A stretch of 64,000 nt of DNA from Nonomuraea pusilla (GCF_900109355.1 NZ_FOBF01000013.1:62001-126000), one strand, 5' to 3'; counted from the first letter of the stretch, positions 41,622 through 50,584 are shown. Numbers and translations are program-made. The notes: generated from the letters alone by a model not told the origin.

Positions 41622-42601
41622 CCACGCACGAGCGGGAGATCACCGAGCCCGTCGACCTCTGCCTGCCCGACGGGCGGCTCAACACCGAGGCGGTCGGCTG
41701 GACGCGGCGGCCGCTGCACCGGGGCAACCTGCGCGGCTGGGGACGGCGCAAGCGGTGGGAGTACTGGGGCGTCGTCACCCCGCGCCACATCATCGGCCTG
41801 GTCGCGTCGTCGCTCGACTACGCGGCGGTGAACGGGGTGTACGTGCTCGACCGGGACACCCGGGTCGAGACCGCCAAGGACGTCGTGGTGCCGCTGGCCC
41901 GAGGCGCCGTCTTCCCCGACCGCAGCGGCGCCGGGACGGCGTCCGTACGGGGCGGCGGCCTGACGATCGACATCGACCAGGGCGTCTCCGGCACCGTGAT
42001 CCGGGCCGTCGCGCCCGGCATCGAGCTCGACCTGGAGGTGCCGCTGCCGGAGGGCCACGAGTCGCTCGGCGTGGTGGTGCCGTGGGGGCCGAACCGGTTC
42101 CAGTACACCGTCAAGGACGTCGGCCGCCCGGCGCGCGGCCGGCTGCGGCTCGGATCGAGCGAGTTCGGTTTCGAGGAGACGGACTCGTTCGCCGTGCTCG
42201 ACCACGGCCGGGGCAAGTGGCCGTACTCCGTGACGTGGAACTGGGCGGCCGGCGGCGGGCCCGGCCGGGCGATCCAGCTCGGCGGCAGGTGGACCGACGG
42301 CACCGGTTCGACGGAGAACGCCCTGTTCGTCGACGGTCGCCTGCACAAGATCGGCGACGAGCTGGAGTGGTCGTACGACCGTACCGACTGGCTGCGGCCC
42401 TGGCGGATCACCGGCGCGCGGGTGGAGGTGACGTTCCACCCGTTCCACGAGAAGGTGGCCCGCACCGAGCTGGGACTGGTGGGCAACGAGACCCACCAGT
42501 GCTTCGGCCGCTTCTCGGGGCGGGCACGGGCCGACGACGGCGCCTGGGTGGACCTCGACGGCCTCACCGGCTGGGCCGAGGAGGCCCGCAACCGCTGGTA
42601 G
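41618..42601 (+). CDS. DUF2804 family protein
   Basis: 327 aa, ATGA overlap with GH2. DUF2804 landmarks: start I-T-E-P-V-D-L-C-L-P-D-G-R-L-N, G-W-T-R-R-P-L-H-R-G-N-L-R-G-W-G-R-R-K-R-W-E-Y-W, G-K-W-P-Y-S-V-T-W-N-W-A and the final W-V-D-L-D-G-L-T-G-W-A-E-E-A-R-N-R-W. The fold is a beta-sandwich resembling lipocalin/AttH-like proteins. No biochemical function is known. Its position as last gene of a glycosidase operon suggests a link to glycoside handling here; elsewhere the family is not tied to sugars. Confidence 0.85.
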   Translation: MTTHEREITEPVDLCLPDGRLNTEAVGWTRRPLHRGNLRGWGRRKRWEYWGVVTPRHIIGLVASSLDYAAVNGVYVLDRDTRVETAKDVVVPLARGAVFPDRSGAGTASVRGGGLTIDIDQGVSGTVIRAVAPGIELDLEVPLPEGHESLGVVVPWGPNRFQYTVKDVGRPARGRLRLGSSEFGFEETDSFAVLDHGRGKWPYSVTWNWAAGGGPGRAIQLGGRWTDGTGSTENALFVDGRLHKIGDELEWSYDRTDWLRPWRITGARVEVTFHPFHEKVARTELGLVGNETHQCFGRFSGRARADDGAWVDLDGLTGWAEEARNRW

Positions 42602-42622
42602 CCCGCGCCCGTCCGCCCCACG

Positions 42623-44488
42623 TCACCCCAGGATGATCGTGAGGTCGAATGTCCCCTGGTGGGCGATGCGGAGGGCGTGGAAGCGGCGGGCGCCGTCGCG
42701 GAAGTAACGCACGCTGCCCGCCGCGAGGGTCGCCTGCAGCGGGACGCCCCAGCGGAAGCGGATCGTGGTGCCGCCCCTGCGGAGGTCGAAGCCGTCGGCG
42801 GTGGCGGCGGTCGAGCCGCCGAACGCGGGCTCGGTGCCGTCGGTGAAGGTGAGGACGTCCCCGGGCTGGAGGACGAGGGGGATCTGCTCGGTGGCGGCGG
42901 CGTTCGCCGTGACGGTGCGCCGGATCGTCCGGCGGGTGACCAGGACGTCCGTGGTGACGTTCGCGTTGCCGTAGCGGATGCCGAAGGCGGCGGGGGCCGG
43001 GCCGCCGGTCCACTCCGTGCCGCCGGGCGCGCCGCGGAAGTAGGCGGCGGGCAGGGAGCCGTTGGAGTCGGGCGCCTGACCGGGGAAGACGGTGGACCAG
43101 CAGGCGTGGTTGTTGTCGTTGAGCCCGCAGATGACCGTGCCCGCCACCGGGTGCCAGAGGAAGGTCAGGCCGGTGCGGCTGCGGGAGGCGCGGGCGCCGA
43201 AGTAGCCGCCCAGGTAGAGGCCGGGCTTGCGGACGTACAGGAAGTCCTGGCCCCTGTCCCTGCGCAGCTCGACGAAGTCCTGCGAGCGCAGGTAGGGCAG
43301 GTCCGCGATGGCGGCGGCCCGCTGCCGCCTGCCGGGGAACCCTTCGCCGTCGAGGCCGTGGGTGAGGATGCGCGGCGAGGTGTCCTGCTTGGCGAGCGGC
43401 GGCACCGGGTCGGGGGACGCCGCCCAGGCGGCGCGGGCCTCGGCCAGGTCCTCGGCGGCGGTCATGAACGCCGACAGCAGCGGCACCTGCCGGGTGAACG
43501 TCCAGTTGAGCGCGGTCCTGTCGGGGTCGGGCCTGACCTCGTCGTACCAGCGGGCGCTGGTGCGGGTGGAGGGGGCGACGTTGACCATGTACCCGGAGCC
43601 GTCGGGCTCGCGCAGCAGGTTGTAGGACAGGAAGCCGGTGAGGGCGCGGGCCATCTCCACCAGGTGCGGGTCCGGGGTGTGGTGGTAGGCGTCGGCCAGC
43701 TCGGGGAGCATGACCTCGAAGTTGTAGTTCATGTCGTGGCCGCCCTCCTCGTGGAAGAAGCCGGCGGGGCTGACGCCGGTCGCGGCCATCCGGGCGAACG
43801 CCTCCGTCAGGCGCGTGGCGAGGACGGGGTCGGGGTCGTGCCTGAGCGCGAACGCGGCCCCGGCCAGGCCGGAGGCGGTCTGGTTGGCGTAGTGGAGCGG
43901 GTCCTGCCAGACGGTGCGATTGCCGGGGTCGAGGAACCAGGTCATGGCCGTGCGCAAGGCGGTGGTCAGCTGGGCCTGCCTCTCCGGCAGCACCCCGGCC
44001 GAGCGCAGGATCCGCAGGGTCTTGGCCAGGTAGCCGAGCCCGAACCCGGTCGGCGCCAGGCCGTGCTCGTCGCGGCTGTACTCAGGGAAGGAACCGTCGG
44101 AGTGCTGGAGCGACAGGTAGTGGCCGAGCGCCGCGTCCAGCGCGGCCAGCAGGCTCGTGTCCCCGGCGTACGGGTTCCACGGGCGGGCGTTGGCGTGGAA
44201 CCAGGCCAGCGTGAAGACGTGCTCCTGCACGCGCGCGTTGAACGCCGCCGCCGGCTTGCGCCACCAGCCACCGGCGAAGAACCCGCTGTCGTCCATGTCG
44301 TTGACCATGGGCGCGAGGGTGACGAGGTACGGCGCGAAGCGCTGCTCGTGGGGGGCGAACAGGGCGCGGTTCAGCGGCGGCGCCGGCGCCAGGCGGGCGA
44401 TCGCGGCGGATGCGGCGCCGGAGACGAGCAGGGGGGCGGACGCCGGCAGCAGGGCGGCGGCGCGGAGCAGGGTGCGGCGGGAAAGCAT
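42623..44488 (-). CDS. Tat-exported alpha/alpha-toroid protein, possibly polysaccharide lyase/hydrolase-like
   Basis: 621 aa from ATG at 44488 with GAAAGG upstream. Tat-type signal S-R-R-T-L-L-R-A-A-A-L-L-P with A-S-A cleavage near residue 28. Residues ~60-330 are helical with aromatic and His-rich loops (W-F-H-A-N-A-R-P-W-N-P-Y, H-D-M-N-Y-N-F-E, D-P-L-H-Y-A-N-Q-T), as in alpha/alpha-toroid carbohydrate enzymes; the C-terminal ~280 residues are beta-rich. No family name can be assigned with confidence. It is exported, so it may start breakdown of a polymer whose fragments the adjacent operon imports; that is inference. Confidence 0.65.
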   Translation of the reverse strand: MLSRRTLLRAAALLPASAPLLVSGAASAAIARLAPAPPLNRALFAPHEQRFAPYLVTLAPMVNDMDDSGFFAGGWWRKPAAAFNARVQEHVFTLAWFHANARPWNPYAGDTSLLAALDAALGHYLSLQHSDGSFPEYSRDEHGLAPTGFGLGYLAKTLRILRSAGVLPERQAQLTTALRTAMTWFLDPGNRTVWQDPLHYANQTASGLAGAAFALRHDPDPVLATRLTEAFARMAATGVSPAGFFHEEGGHDMNYNFEVMLPELADAYHHTPDPHLVEMARALTGFLSYNLLREPDGSGYMVNVAPSTRTSARWYDEVRPDPDRTALNWTFTRQVPLLSAFMTAAEDLAEARAAWAASPDPVPPLAKQDTSPRILTHGLDGEGFPGRRQRAAAIADLPYLRSQDFVELRRDRGQDFLYVRKPGLYLGGYFGARASRSRTGLTFLWHPVAGTVICGLNDNNHACWSTVFPGQAPDSNGSLPAAYFRGAPGGTEWTGGPAPAAFGIRYGNANVTTDVLVTRRTIRRTVTANAAATEQIPLVLQPGDVLTFTDGTEPAFGGSTAATADGFDLRRGGTTIRFRWGVPLQATLAAGSVRYFRDGARRFHALRIAHQGTFDLTIILG

Positions 44489-44570
44489 GATCAACCTTTC
44501 GGAGGGGGTGGGCCACAGGCGCCGGACAGCCGGGTGAGCGCCTGTGACCGGGAGGGGGATCACGAAGGGT

Positions 44571-44589
44571 TTCGAATGAGCGGTTCGAA
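44571..44589. promoter_or_regulatory. Duplicated TTCGAA site upstream of the Tat-exported enzyme
   Basis: TTCGAATGAGCGGTTCGAA: two self-complementary TTCGAA hexamers seven bases apart, forming a 19-bp dyad 83 bp upstream of the start at 44488 and between that gene and the LacI gene. Candidate operator. Confidence 0.4.
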
Positions 44590-44646
44590 CAGTGCGGGAA
44601 CGTGAAGGCGGCGGCGCGTCGTCCGAGGGCTCGACCAGGTGGGGAG

Positions 44647-45681
44647 TCACCTCCTCCCGCGTAGGGGGGCCAGCGTCGATCCCTCGACCAGCTCGCACGC
44701 CAGCAGTTCCTGCGGGGTTCCGCCGCGCTCCAGCACCTGGGTGAGCAGCTCGACGGCCCTGCGGCCCATCTCCCGGCGGGGGATGCGGAACCCGGCGAAG
44801 TCGATGTCGGTCGGCACCGGCCTGGTGGGCGCGCCCAGCGCGACGACGGACAGGTCGCCCGGCACATCCAGGCCGCGCGCCCGGGCGGCCTCGGCGACGG
44901 CCACGCCGTCGGCCGGTTCCTCGGCGAACACCACGCTCGCACCGGAGCCGAACAGCCTGTCCGCGTCCTGCGCGCCCGCCGGACGCAGCCCTTCGCCCCC
45001 GGTCGCGGCCACGGCCTCGGTGAAGCCGCGCAGCCGGTCGGCGTAGGACTCCGCGCCCTCCCCCGCTCCGACGTAGGCCATCCGCCGGTGCCCGAGCGCC
45101 GCCGCCCGCTCGACCAGCGCACGCACCGCCGACGGGTAGTCCGCCCCGACATACGGCACGGGGCCGCCCGCGTCGTCCCGGCGGCCGACCGAGACGAACG
45201 GAATGCCCTCGGACAGCAGCCTGGACAGGTCCTCCCGGTCGATGGTCCGGCCGAGCAGGACGCATCCGTCGGCCAGGCGGATCCGGCTCTCGGAGCTGAA
45301 GATCCGCCGCCGCTCCCCCCGCTCCACCTTGGCGCTGGTGAACAGCAGCAGGTCGCAGCCCGTCTCCTCCGCGCACTCCTCAATGCCGACCAGGAACGGG
45401 TGGTAGAAATCAGCAGTTTCGGTGGGGAAGACGGCTTCGTAGGTGAACACGCCGTAGATGCGGTTGCGCCGTTCGGCCAGCCGCCGCGCCGCCGGGTCGG
45501 CCACGTACCCGGTCTCCCTGATCACCTGGAGCACCCGCTCGCGGGTCTCGGGCGAGATCCGCACCCCGCCCTCGGCCCTCCCGTTGAGCACCAGCGACAC
45601 CGTCGTCTGGCTCACTCCGGCCATGCGCGCGATGTCCTGCTGGGTCAGACGCCGCCCTGGAGCAGTCACGGTACGTATCAC
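44647..45681 (-). CDS. LacI-family transcriptional regulator
   Basis: 344 aa from GTG at 45681 (GGTGGCGGG upstream); ATG starts further up would place a perfect palindrome inside the coding region. HTH at ~10-35: L-T-Q-Q-D-I-A-R-M-A-G-V-S-Q-T-T-V-S-L-V-L-N-G-R, followed by the hinge and a periplasmic-binding-like ligand domain (P-F-L-V-G-I-E-E-C-A, F-V-S-V-G-R-R-D-D, A-Y-V-G-A-G-E). Probably controls the upstream-reading Tat enzyme gene and perhaps the sugar operon. Inducer unknown. Confidence 0.9.
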   Translation of the reverse strand: MIRTVTAPGRRLTQQDIARMAGVSQTTVSLVLNGRAEGGVRISPETRERVLQVIRETGYVADPAARRLAERRNRIYGVFTYEAVFPTETADFYHPFLVGIEECAEETGCDLLLFTSAKVERGERRRIFSSESRIRLADGCVLLGRTIDREDLSRLLSEGIPFVSVGRRDDAGGPVPYVGADYPSAVRALVERAAALGHRRMAYVGAGEGAESYADRLRGFTEAVAATGGEGLRPAGAQDADRLFGSGASVVFAEEPADGVAVAEAARARGLDVPGDLSVVALGAPTRPVPTDIDFAGFRIPRREMGRRAVELLTQVLERGGTPQELLACELVEGSTLAPLRGRR

Positions 45682-45692
45682 CCGCCACCTGA

Positions 45693-45704
45693 TAATGCGC
45701 ATTA
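45693..45704. promoter_or_regulatory. LacI-type operator, perfect 12-bp palindrome
   Basis: TAATGCGCATTA with a central CG, the usual symmetric form of LacI-family operators. It is 12 bp upstream of the LacI GTG start and sits in an AT-rich patch, pointing to autoregulation. Confidence 0.6.
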
Positions 45705-45844
45705 GTGCGGTCATTCTGAAACCGGGCACAACGGGGCGTCAAGAGGTAATCGCTGAAGTAATTCGTATTAGCAAGATCGGCACGCCCTGGCATCGACGGC
45801 CCGGCGCACAGGGCGCGCAGCCCTACCGAACCGCGCATCGTTCC

Positions 45845-45880
45845 GTTCGAGATCGGGTTCGAGATCGGGTTCGGGTTCGG
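45845..45880. repeat. Short tandem repeat before the DUF1963 gene
   Basis: GTTCGAGATCGG occurs twice in a row (45845-45868), followed by GTTCGG twice (45869-45880). The array ends six bases before the ATG at 45886 and occupies the ribosome-binding region. Confidence 0.7.
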
Positions 45881-45885
45881 GAAGA

Positions 45886-46773
45886 ATGGGCGGTGTGCAG
45901 GGCTGGCTGCTTGATTTCGCCGAGTACGTCCGCGAGCTGTTACCCGAGGAGCTCGCCGAGCCGTTCATCGCCCTGGCTCGTCCGGCCATCCGGCTGTCGG
46001 TCACGGAGAAGGGCGAGAACGTCGTCGGCCGGCTGGGCGGCCTGCCGCGACTGCCCGAGGGGGTGTCGTGGCCGCGCGCCGGCGATGGCGGTCCCGCGAT
46101 GCGCTTCCTTGCCGAACTGGACTGCGCGGCGCTCGCGGCCTACGAGCCGGACATCGACCTGCCCGCTGAGGGCACGCTGTTGTTCTTCACCACCTGGGAC
46201 TGCACGGCCGCGCGGGTGATCCCGCTGCCTCCCGGCGCCGTACGCGTCGCCGAGCGCGAGGTGCCCGTCCGCGGGGAGGCGCGGGTGTTCCCCGAGGCGC
46301 CGCTCACCGCGGTCACCGAGCCGAGCTGGCCGGATCCCGGCCATCCCGCTGTGCTGGACGCCTTCGGGAGTCTGGACGCGGCCAGGGAACTGGTGTGGGA
46401 CCGCGTGGTGCACCTCGACGACGAGGACGAAGACAGCGGGGACGAAGACAGTGGGGACGGCGGCGAGACGTTCGCCTGGGAGCTCGAGTTGTACGGCGAA
46501 CGGCGCAAGAGGCGTGGGCCGCGGCACCAGGTCGGCGGCTACTCCGACGCCCTGCAGCCGCCGGTCGGAACCGCGGCCGCGTCCGCGGCCGGGCTGGACC
46601 CGAAGGATCCGGGCTTCGCGGCGGAGGCGTCCCAGTGGGTCAACCTGCTCCAGCTCGACGAGGACAACGGGATGATCTTCGGAGACGGGGCCGTCCTGAT
46701 CTTCGGCATCCGCCGTGACCGGCTCGCCGCTCGCGACTTCAGCCAGATCTTCCCCTACGTCCAGGGACACTGA
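45886..46773 (+). CDS. DUF1963 (YwqG-like) protein with a TTA codon
   Basis: 295 aa. DUF1963 features: R-L-G-G-L-P-R-L-P-E-G-V-S-W-P, M-R-F-L-A-E-L-D-C-A, G-T-L-L-F-F and the final Q-W-V-N-L-L-Q-L-D-E-D-N-G-M-I-F-G-D. An acidic stretch (D-D-E-D-E-D-S-G-D-E-D-S-G-D) lies near residue 180. Leucine 18 is encoded by TTA, the rare codon that in streptomycetes depends on the bldA tRNA; whether that applies here is unknown. The region just before the start is a short tandem repeat, leaving no normal ribosome site. Function unknown. Confidence 0.8.
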   Translation: MGGVQGWLLDFAEYVRELLPEELAEPFIALARPAIRLSVTEKGENVVGRLGGLPRLPEGVSWPRAGDGGPAMRFLAELDCAALAAYEPDIDLPAEGTLLFFTTWDCTAARVIPLPPGAVRVAEREVPVRGEARVFPEAPLTAVTEPSWPDPGHPAVLDAFGSLDAARELVWDRVVHLDDEDEDSGDEDSGDGGETFAWELELYGERRKRRGPRHQVGGYSDALQPPVGTAAASAAGLDPKDPGFAAEASQWVNLLQLDEDNGMIFGDGAVLIFGIRRDRLAARDFSQIFPYVQGH

Positions 46774-46933
46774 GCCGGAAACCCGAGAACCGGCGTCCAC
46801 AGGCCCGGATGTTCGTTGCCGTCCAACCGGAGCTCTCCAGCGCCGTGCGGCGCCCTGGGAGACGCTCCCTGCTGTGGATGCCCGCGACGGGCCCTCCGGA
46901 CCGCCCGCCGCACGCCCGGTAGGATGCCCGGTC

Positions 46934-47308
46934 ATGGCTTGTCGTATCTCTGAACTGATCATCCCCTGCCAGGATCCGCACCGGCTCGCGGCGTTCTGGT
47001 GCGAGGTTCTGGACTTCATCGTCCTCGACACCGAGGACGACGGCGCGGTCGAGATCGGGCCGCGGGAAGGGTTCGGCGGGCTGCAGCCGACTCTGATCTT
47101 CAGCCCCACCACCGAGCCCAAGACGGGCAGGCTGCGGCTGCACTTCGACGTCAACGCCACCGACCGCGACCAGGACGCCGAACTCGAACGCCTCCTGAAG
47201 CTCGGGGCGCGTCCGGCCGACGTGGGCCAGACCGGTGACGAGCCCTGGCACGTCCTTGAGGACCCCGAAGGCAACGAATTCTGCCTCCTGCGGGCCCGCC
47301 TGAGCTGA
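46934..47308 (+). CDS. VOC (glyoxalase-like) protein
   Basis: 124 aa, single vicinal-oxygen-chelate domain: P-C-Q-D-P-H-R-L-A-A-F-W near the start, L-H-F-D-V-N-A-T-D-R-D-Q-D in the middle and L-G-A-R-P-A-D-V-G-Q-T-G-D-E-P-W...L-E-D-P-E-G-N-E-F-C-L-L at the end. The C-terminal block matches both halves of the tandem VOC protein at 18367, so they share a subfamily. Monocistronic as far as seen. Reaction unknown. Confidence 0.85.
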   Translation: MACRISELIIPCQDPHRLAAFWCEVLDFIVLDTEDDGAVEIGPREGFGGLQPTLIFSPTTEPKTGRLRLHFDVNATDRDQDAELERLLKLGARPADVGQTGDEPWHVLEDPEGNEFCLLRARLS

Positions 47309-47776
47309 GCACCGGCCCGGCACGCCGGGTTCAGCCCCTGAGGGAGCTGACGGAGGAACGACGCCTTCCGCCATCCCCGAAGCCGACGGCCATCACGGGA
47401 GCGGCACGTCACCAGAGGTCCCCTCTCGCCGCGCGGCGCCCGCGCGGCAAGAGCGCGGTCGGTGCGGTGACCAGCGTGATGGCCGGCGTCGGCGACGCCG
47501 CGTTGCCGGACTCTCACGAGCGGAGCCTCGCCGGTCCGGGCCATCCCCTTCCCCGCCGTGCGCGGCCCGCCGCCGGCTGCCGGTGGACTCCGGCCCCGAG
47601 ACCCGGCCGGCTCCGGAGCCCGGAGGAGGACGGCCGCCTCGCCGATCTGACGTGACCCCGCAGACGGTGGGCTGCGGCGGAGCGCCGTCCCGCACGCGCT
47701 GCGGCGCCGGGGGCGTGCCGGAGGGATGCGGCTGCGTGGGAGGGGGCGGCGGGCAGGCGCCCTGCTCCTACAGTAG
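47309..47776. other. 468-bp gap with one strong hairpin, no gene supported
   Basis: No open frame here has recognisable protein similarity. The only clear element is a perfect 8-bp GC stem with a 5-nt loop, GCCGCGCG-GCGCC-CGCGCGGC (47428-47448), which could terminate transcription but lacks a T-tract. The end of the gap (CCTACAGTAG) leads straight into the LuxR start; a TACAGT hexamer (47769-47774) could be a -10 for a leaderless start at the GTG of codon 3. Confidence 0.4.
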
Positions 47777-50584
47777 ATGCTTGTGCTTTATGGCAGATCT
47801 GCGGAAATCGGCGTGCTCGACGAGGTGATCTCGCGGGCTCGCGAGGGCTCCGGCGGCGCGGTGGTGCTGCGCGGTGAGGCGGGAACCGGCAAGACCACCC
47901 TGCTCGACGCGGCGGCCGAGCGAGCCGGGGCCTCCGGGCGCAGCGAGGCCGCCGGGCGCGGCGAGGCCCGCGGGCGCGGCGAGGCGGCCGGGGGCGGCGG
48001 GGTGATGCGGGTGTTGCGGACCACCGGCGTCGAGTCCGAGTCGGACCTCGCGTTCGCGGCGCTGCACCAGCTGCTGTGGCCGGTGACCGGCTCGCTCGAC
48101 GCGCTGCCGGAGCCGCAGCGCGACGCCGTGAGCGCGGCCCTCGGTCTCGCCGCGGGCGGCGCCGGCGACCGGTTCCTGCTGGGCGCCGGCGTGCTCTCGC
48201 TGCTGGCCGAGGCCGCGGCGCCGGACGGGCTCGTCTGCGTGGTCGACGACTTCCAGTGGGTCGACCGGGCCTCGGCCGACGCGCTGCTGTTCGCCGCCAG
48301 GCGGCTGGGCACCGAACGGATCGCGATGCTGCTCGCCGTGCGCGGGGACGCTCAGGTCAAGGGCGTGCCGCTGACGGTGGACGTACGCGGGCTTCCCGAG
48401 TCCGCGGCGGCCGAGTTGCTGGAGTCCCGCCACGGTGCGGTGCCCGCCCGCGTGCGGCGGGAACTCGTCACGCTGACCGGCGCGAACCCGCTCGCGCTGG
48501 GCGAGATATCCGCCCGGCTGACGCCCGCGCAGCTCTCCGGGCGCGAACCGCTGCCCGACCCGCTGCCCGGCGGCGCCCGGCTCTTCGGCGACCGCGTGGC
48601 CGCGCTGTCCTCGCGGGCCCGGCTGGTCGCCCTGGTCGCTGCTGCCGAGGCCGACCTCGACCTGGTCCTGCGGGCCGCCGACCGGCTGTTCGCCGAGCCA
48701 ACGGTACGGACCGGCGAGAACGCCGGGGCCGCGCGGGGGGCGTTGGGCGAGCTGGAGGGGACCGCGCGGGAGGCGTTGGGCGAGCTGGAGGGGGCCGGGC
48801 TGGCCGGGGTGTCGGGCACGGGCGTGCGCTTCCGTCATCCGCTCATCCGGTCCGCGGTGCACGAGGCGGCCGCCCCCGCCGACGTCCGCCGGGTGCACGC
48901 CGTCCTGGCGGAGCTGACCGAGGGCGACCGCCGTGCCTGGCACCTGGCCGGGGCCGCCCTGGGTCAGGACGAGCACGTCGCCGCCGCGCTGGTGGCCGCC
49001 GCGGAGCGGGCGCGCGACCGCGGCGGGTACGGCGCCGCCACCACGGCCCTGGCCAGGGCCGCCGAGCTGACCCCCGAGCCGCGCGCCCGTGCCGCGCGCC
49101 TGAAGGACGCCGCCGTCGCGGCCTGGCTCGGCGGGCGCCCAGGACAGGCGGAGTCGCTGCTGGCCGAGGCGCGCGAACGGGCCGGCGGGGACGTCGCGCT
49201 CGCCATGGAGATCGCCCAGCTCCGAGGCCGGTTCGAGCTGAACGCGGGCAACGCGGCCGAGGCCGTGAGGATCCTGGCGGCGGGCGACAGCCTGGACATG
49301 CTGGCCGACGCCGTGGAGGCGGCCTCGTACGTCGGCGACACGGCGACCATCGTCGAGCTCGGCAGGCGGGCGGCGGCGCACCCCGAGGGTTTCCTGCGGG
49401 ACACGGTGGCCGGGATCGGCCTGACCCTGGACGGCGACGCCTCCGGGCCGGGGCTGCTGCGGCGGGCGCTCGCACGGGCGGGCGAGCTGGAGGACGCGGC
49501 GGGGTACCTGTGGGCGACGGCCGCGGCCAGCGCCCTGGGCGAGCCGGATCTGGCCGCCGAGCTGGCCGGGCGGGCCGGGCGGGTGGCCAGGGTGTCGGGG
49601 ATGGCCGGGCAGCTGCCCGTCGTCCTGGAGTTCGTGGCGACCGCCGAGCGCATCGCCGGCCGGCTGGCGGGCAGCCAGGCCGTCTCGGAGGAGGGCCTGG
49701 CGCTGGCGCGGGAGGCCGGGTACGAGAACACCGTGGCCGCGCACCTGGCCAACCTGGCGGTGCTGGCGGCGTTGCGCGGCGAGGAGGAGCCCTGCGAACG
49801 GCAGGCCCGCGAGGCGCTGGCCATCGCCGTCCCCCACCGGGTGGGGTTGCGCGCCGGGGTGGCCGCGTACGCGCTGGCGATGCTGGACCTGTGCCTGGGC
49901 CGCCACGCGGCGGCGCGCGACCGCTTCACGGCCGTCGCGGCGGCGGGGGCGGGCGCCGGGCATCCGATCGTGGTGTGGCGGATGGCGCCGGACCACGTCG
50001 AGGCCGCCGTGGGCGCGGGCGACGAGGCGGGCGCGCGGGCGGCGCTGGAGGCGTACGAGCGGTGGTCGGCGCACGCCGCGACGCCCGAGTCGCACGCGCT
50101 GCTGGCCCGCTGCCGGGCGCTGGTGGACTCGTCCGAGGACGCGTTCGGCGAGGCGCTGCGGCTGCACACCAACCCGTTCGAGGCGGCCAGGACGGCTCTG
50201 CTGCTGGGCGAGCGGCTGCGCCGCGGGCAGCGGCCGGGCGAGGCGCGGGCGCATCTGCGGATGGCGTGGGAGACGTTCGAGCGGGCGGGCGCGCGGCCGT
50301 GGGCGCGGCGGGCGCAGGGCGAGCTGCGGGCGGCGGGCGAGAGCGGGCAGGCCCCGCCCGCGGCCGTGCTCGACGCGCTGACCCCGCAGGAGCTGCGCAT
50401 CGCGAGCCTGGTCGCCGACGGGTTGTCGAGCAAGCAGATCGCGGCCCAGCTCTTCCTGAGCCCGCGCACGGTCGAGTACCACCTGTACAAGATCTATCCG
50501 AAGCTGGGCATCGGCTCCCGTACGGAACTGGCGCGGCTAGTAGTTCTACAGAAGGCGCCGGTAGCAGGCGACGGCATGCTGTGA
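47777..50584 (+). CDS. LAL-type LuxR-family regulator
   Basis: 935 aa. N-terminal ATPase (AAA_16): Walker A G-E-A-G-T-G-K-T-T (~33-41), Walker B-like L-V-C-V-V-D-D-F-Q-W-V-D (~153-164). A long Ala/Arg-rich helical repeat region follows. C-terminal LuxR HTH (~870-925): L-T-P-Q-E-L-R-I-A-S-L-V-A-D-G-L-S-S-K-Q-I-A with S-P-R-T-V-E-Y-H-L-Y-K-I. Two odd low-complexity insertions are seen: repeated G-R-G-E-A units just after Walker A, and a duplicated A-L-G-E-L-E-G near residue 330. Large ATP-dependent pathway activator; target unknown. No good ribosome site before the ATG. Confidence 0.9.
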   Translation: MLVLYGRSAEIGVLDEVISRAREGSGGAVVLRGEAGTGKTTLLDAAAERAGASGRSEAAGRGEARGRGEAAGGGGVMRVLRTTGVESESDLAFAALHQLLWPVTGSLDALPEPQRDAVSAALGLAAGGAGDRFLLGAGVLSLLAEAAAPDGLVCVVDDFQWVDRASADALLFAARRLGTERIAMLLAVRGDAQVKGVPLTVDVRGLPESAAAELLESRHGAVPARVRRELVTLTGANPLALGEISARLTPAQLSGREPLPDPLPGGARLFGDRVAALSSRARLVALVAAAEADLDLVLRAADRLFAEPTVRTGENAGAARGALGELEGTAREALGELEGAGLAGVSGTGVRFRHPLIRSAVHEAAAPADVRRVHAVLAELTEGDRRAWHLAGAALGQDEHVAAALVAAAERARDRGGYGAATTALARAAELTPEPRARAARLKDAAVAAWLGGRPGQAESLLAEARERAGGDVALAMEIAQLRGRFELNAGNAAEAVRILAAGDSLDMLADAVEAASYVGDTATIVELGRRAAAHPEGFLRDTVAGIGLTLDGDASGPGLLRRALARAGELEDAAGYLWATAAASALGEPDLAAELAGRAGRVARVSGMAGQLPVVLEFVATAERIAGRLAGSQAVSEEGLALAREAGYENTVAAHLANLAVLAALRGEEEPCERQAREALAIAVPHRVGLRAGVAAYALAMLDLCLGRHAAARDRFTAVAAAGAGAGHPIVVWRMAPDHVEAAVGAGDEAGARAALEAYERWSAHAATPESHALLARCRALVDSSEDAFGEALRLHTNPFEAARTALLLGERLRRGQRPGEARAHLRMAWETFERAGARPWARRAQGELRAAGESGQAPPAAVLDALTPQELRIASLVADGLSSKQIAAQLFLSPRTVEYHLYKIYPKLGIGSRTELARLVVLQKAPVAGDGML

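Noticed and set aside
47768..50482. 904-codon minus-strand frame opposite the LAL regulator
   Set aside because: Arg/Gly/Gln-rich shadow; the plus strand has Walker and LuxR HTH motifs.
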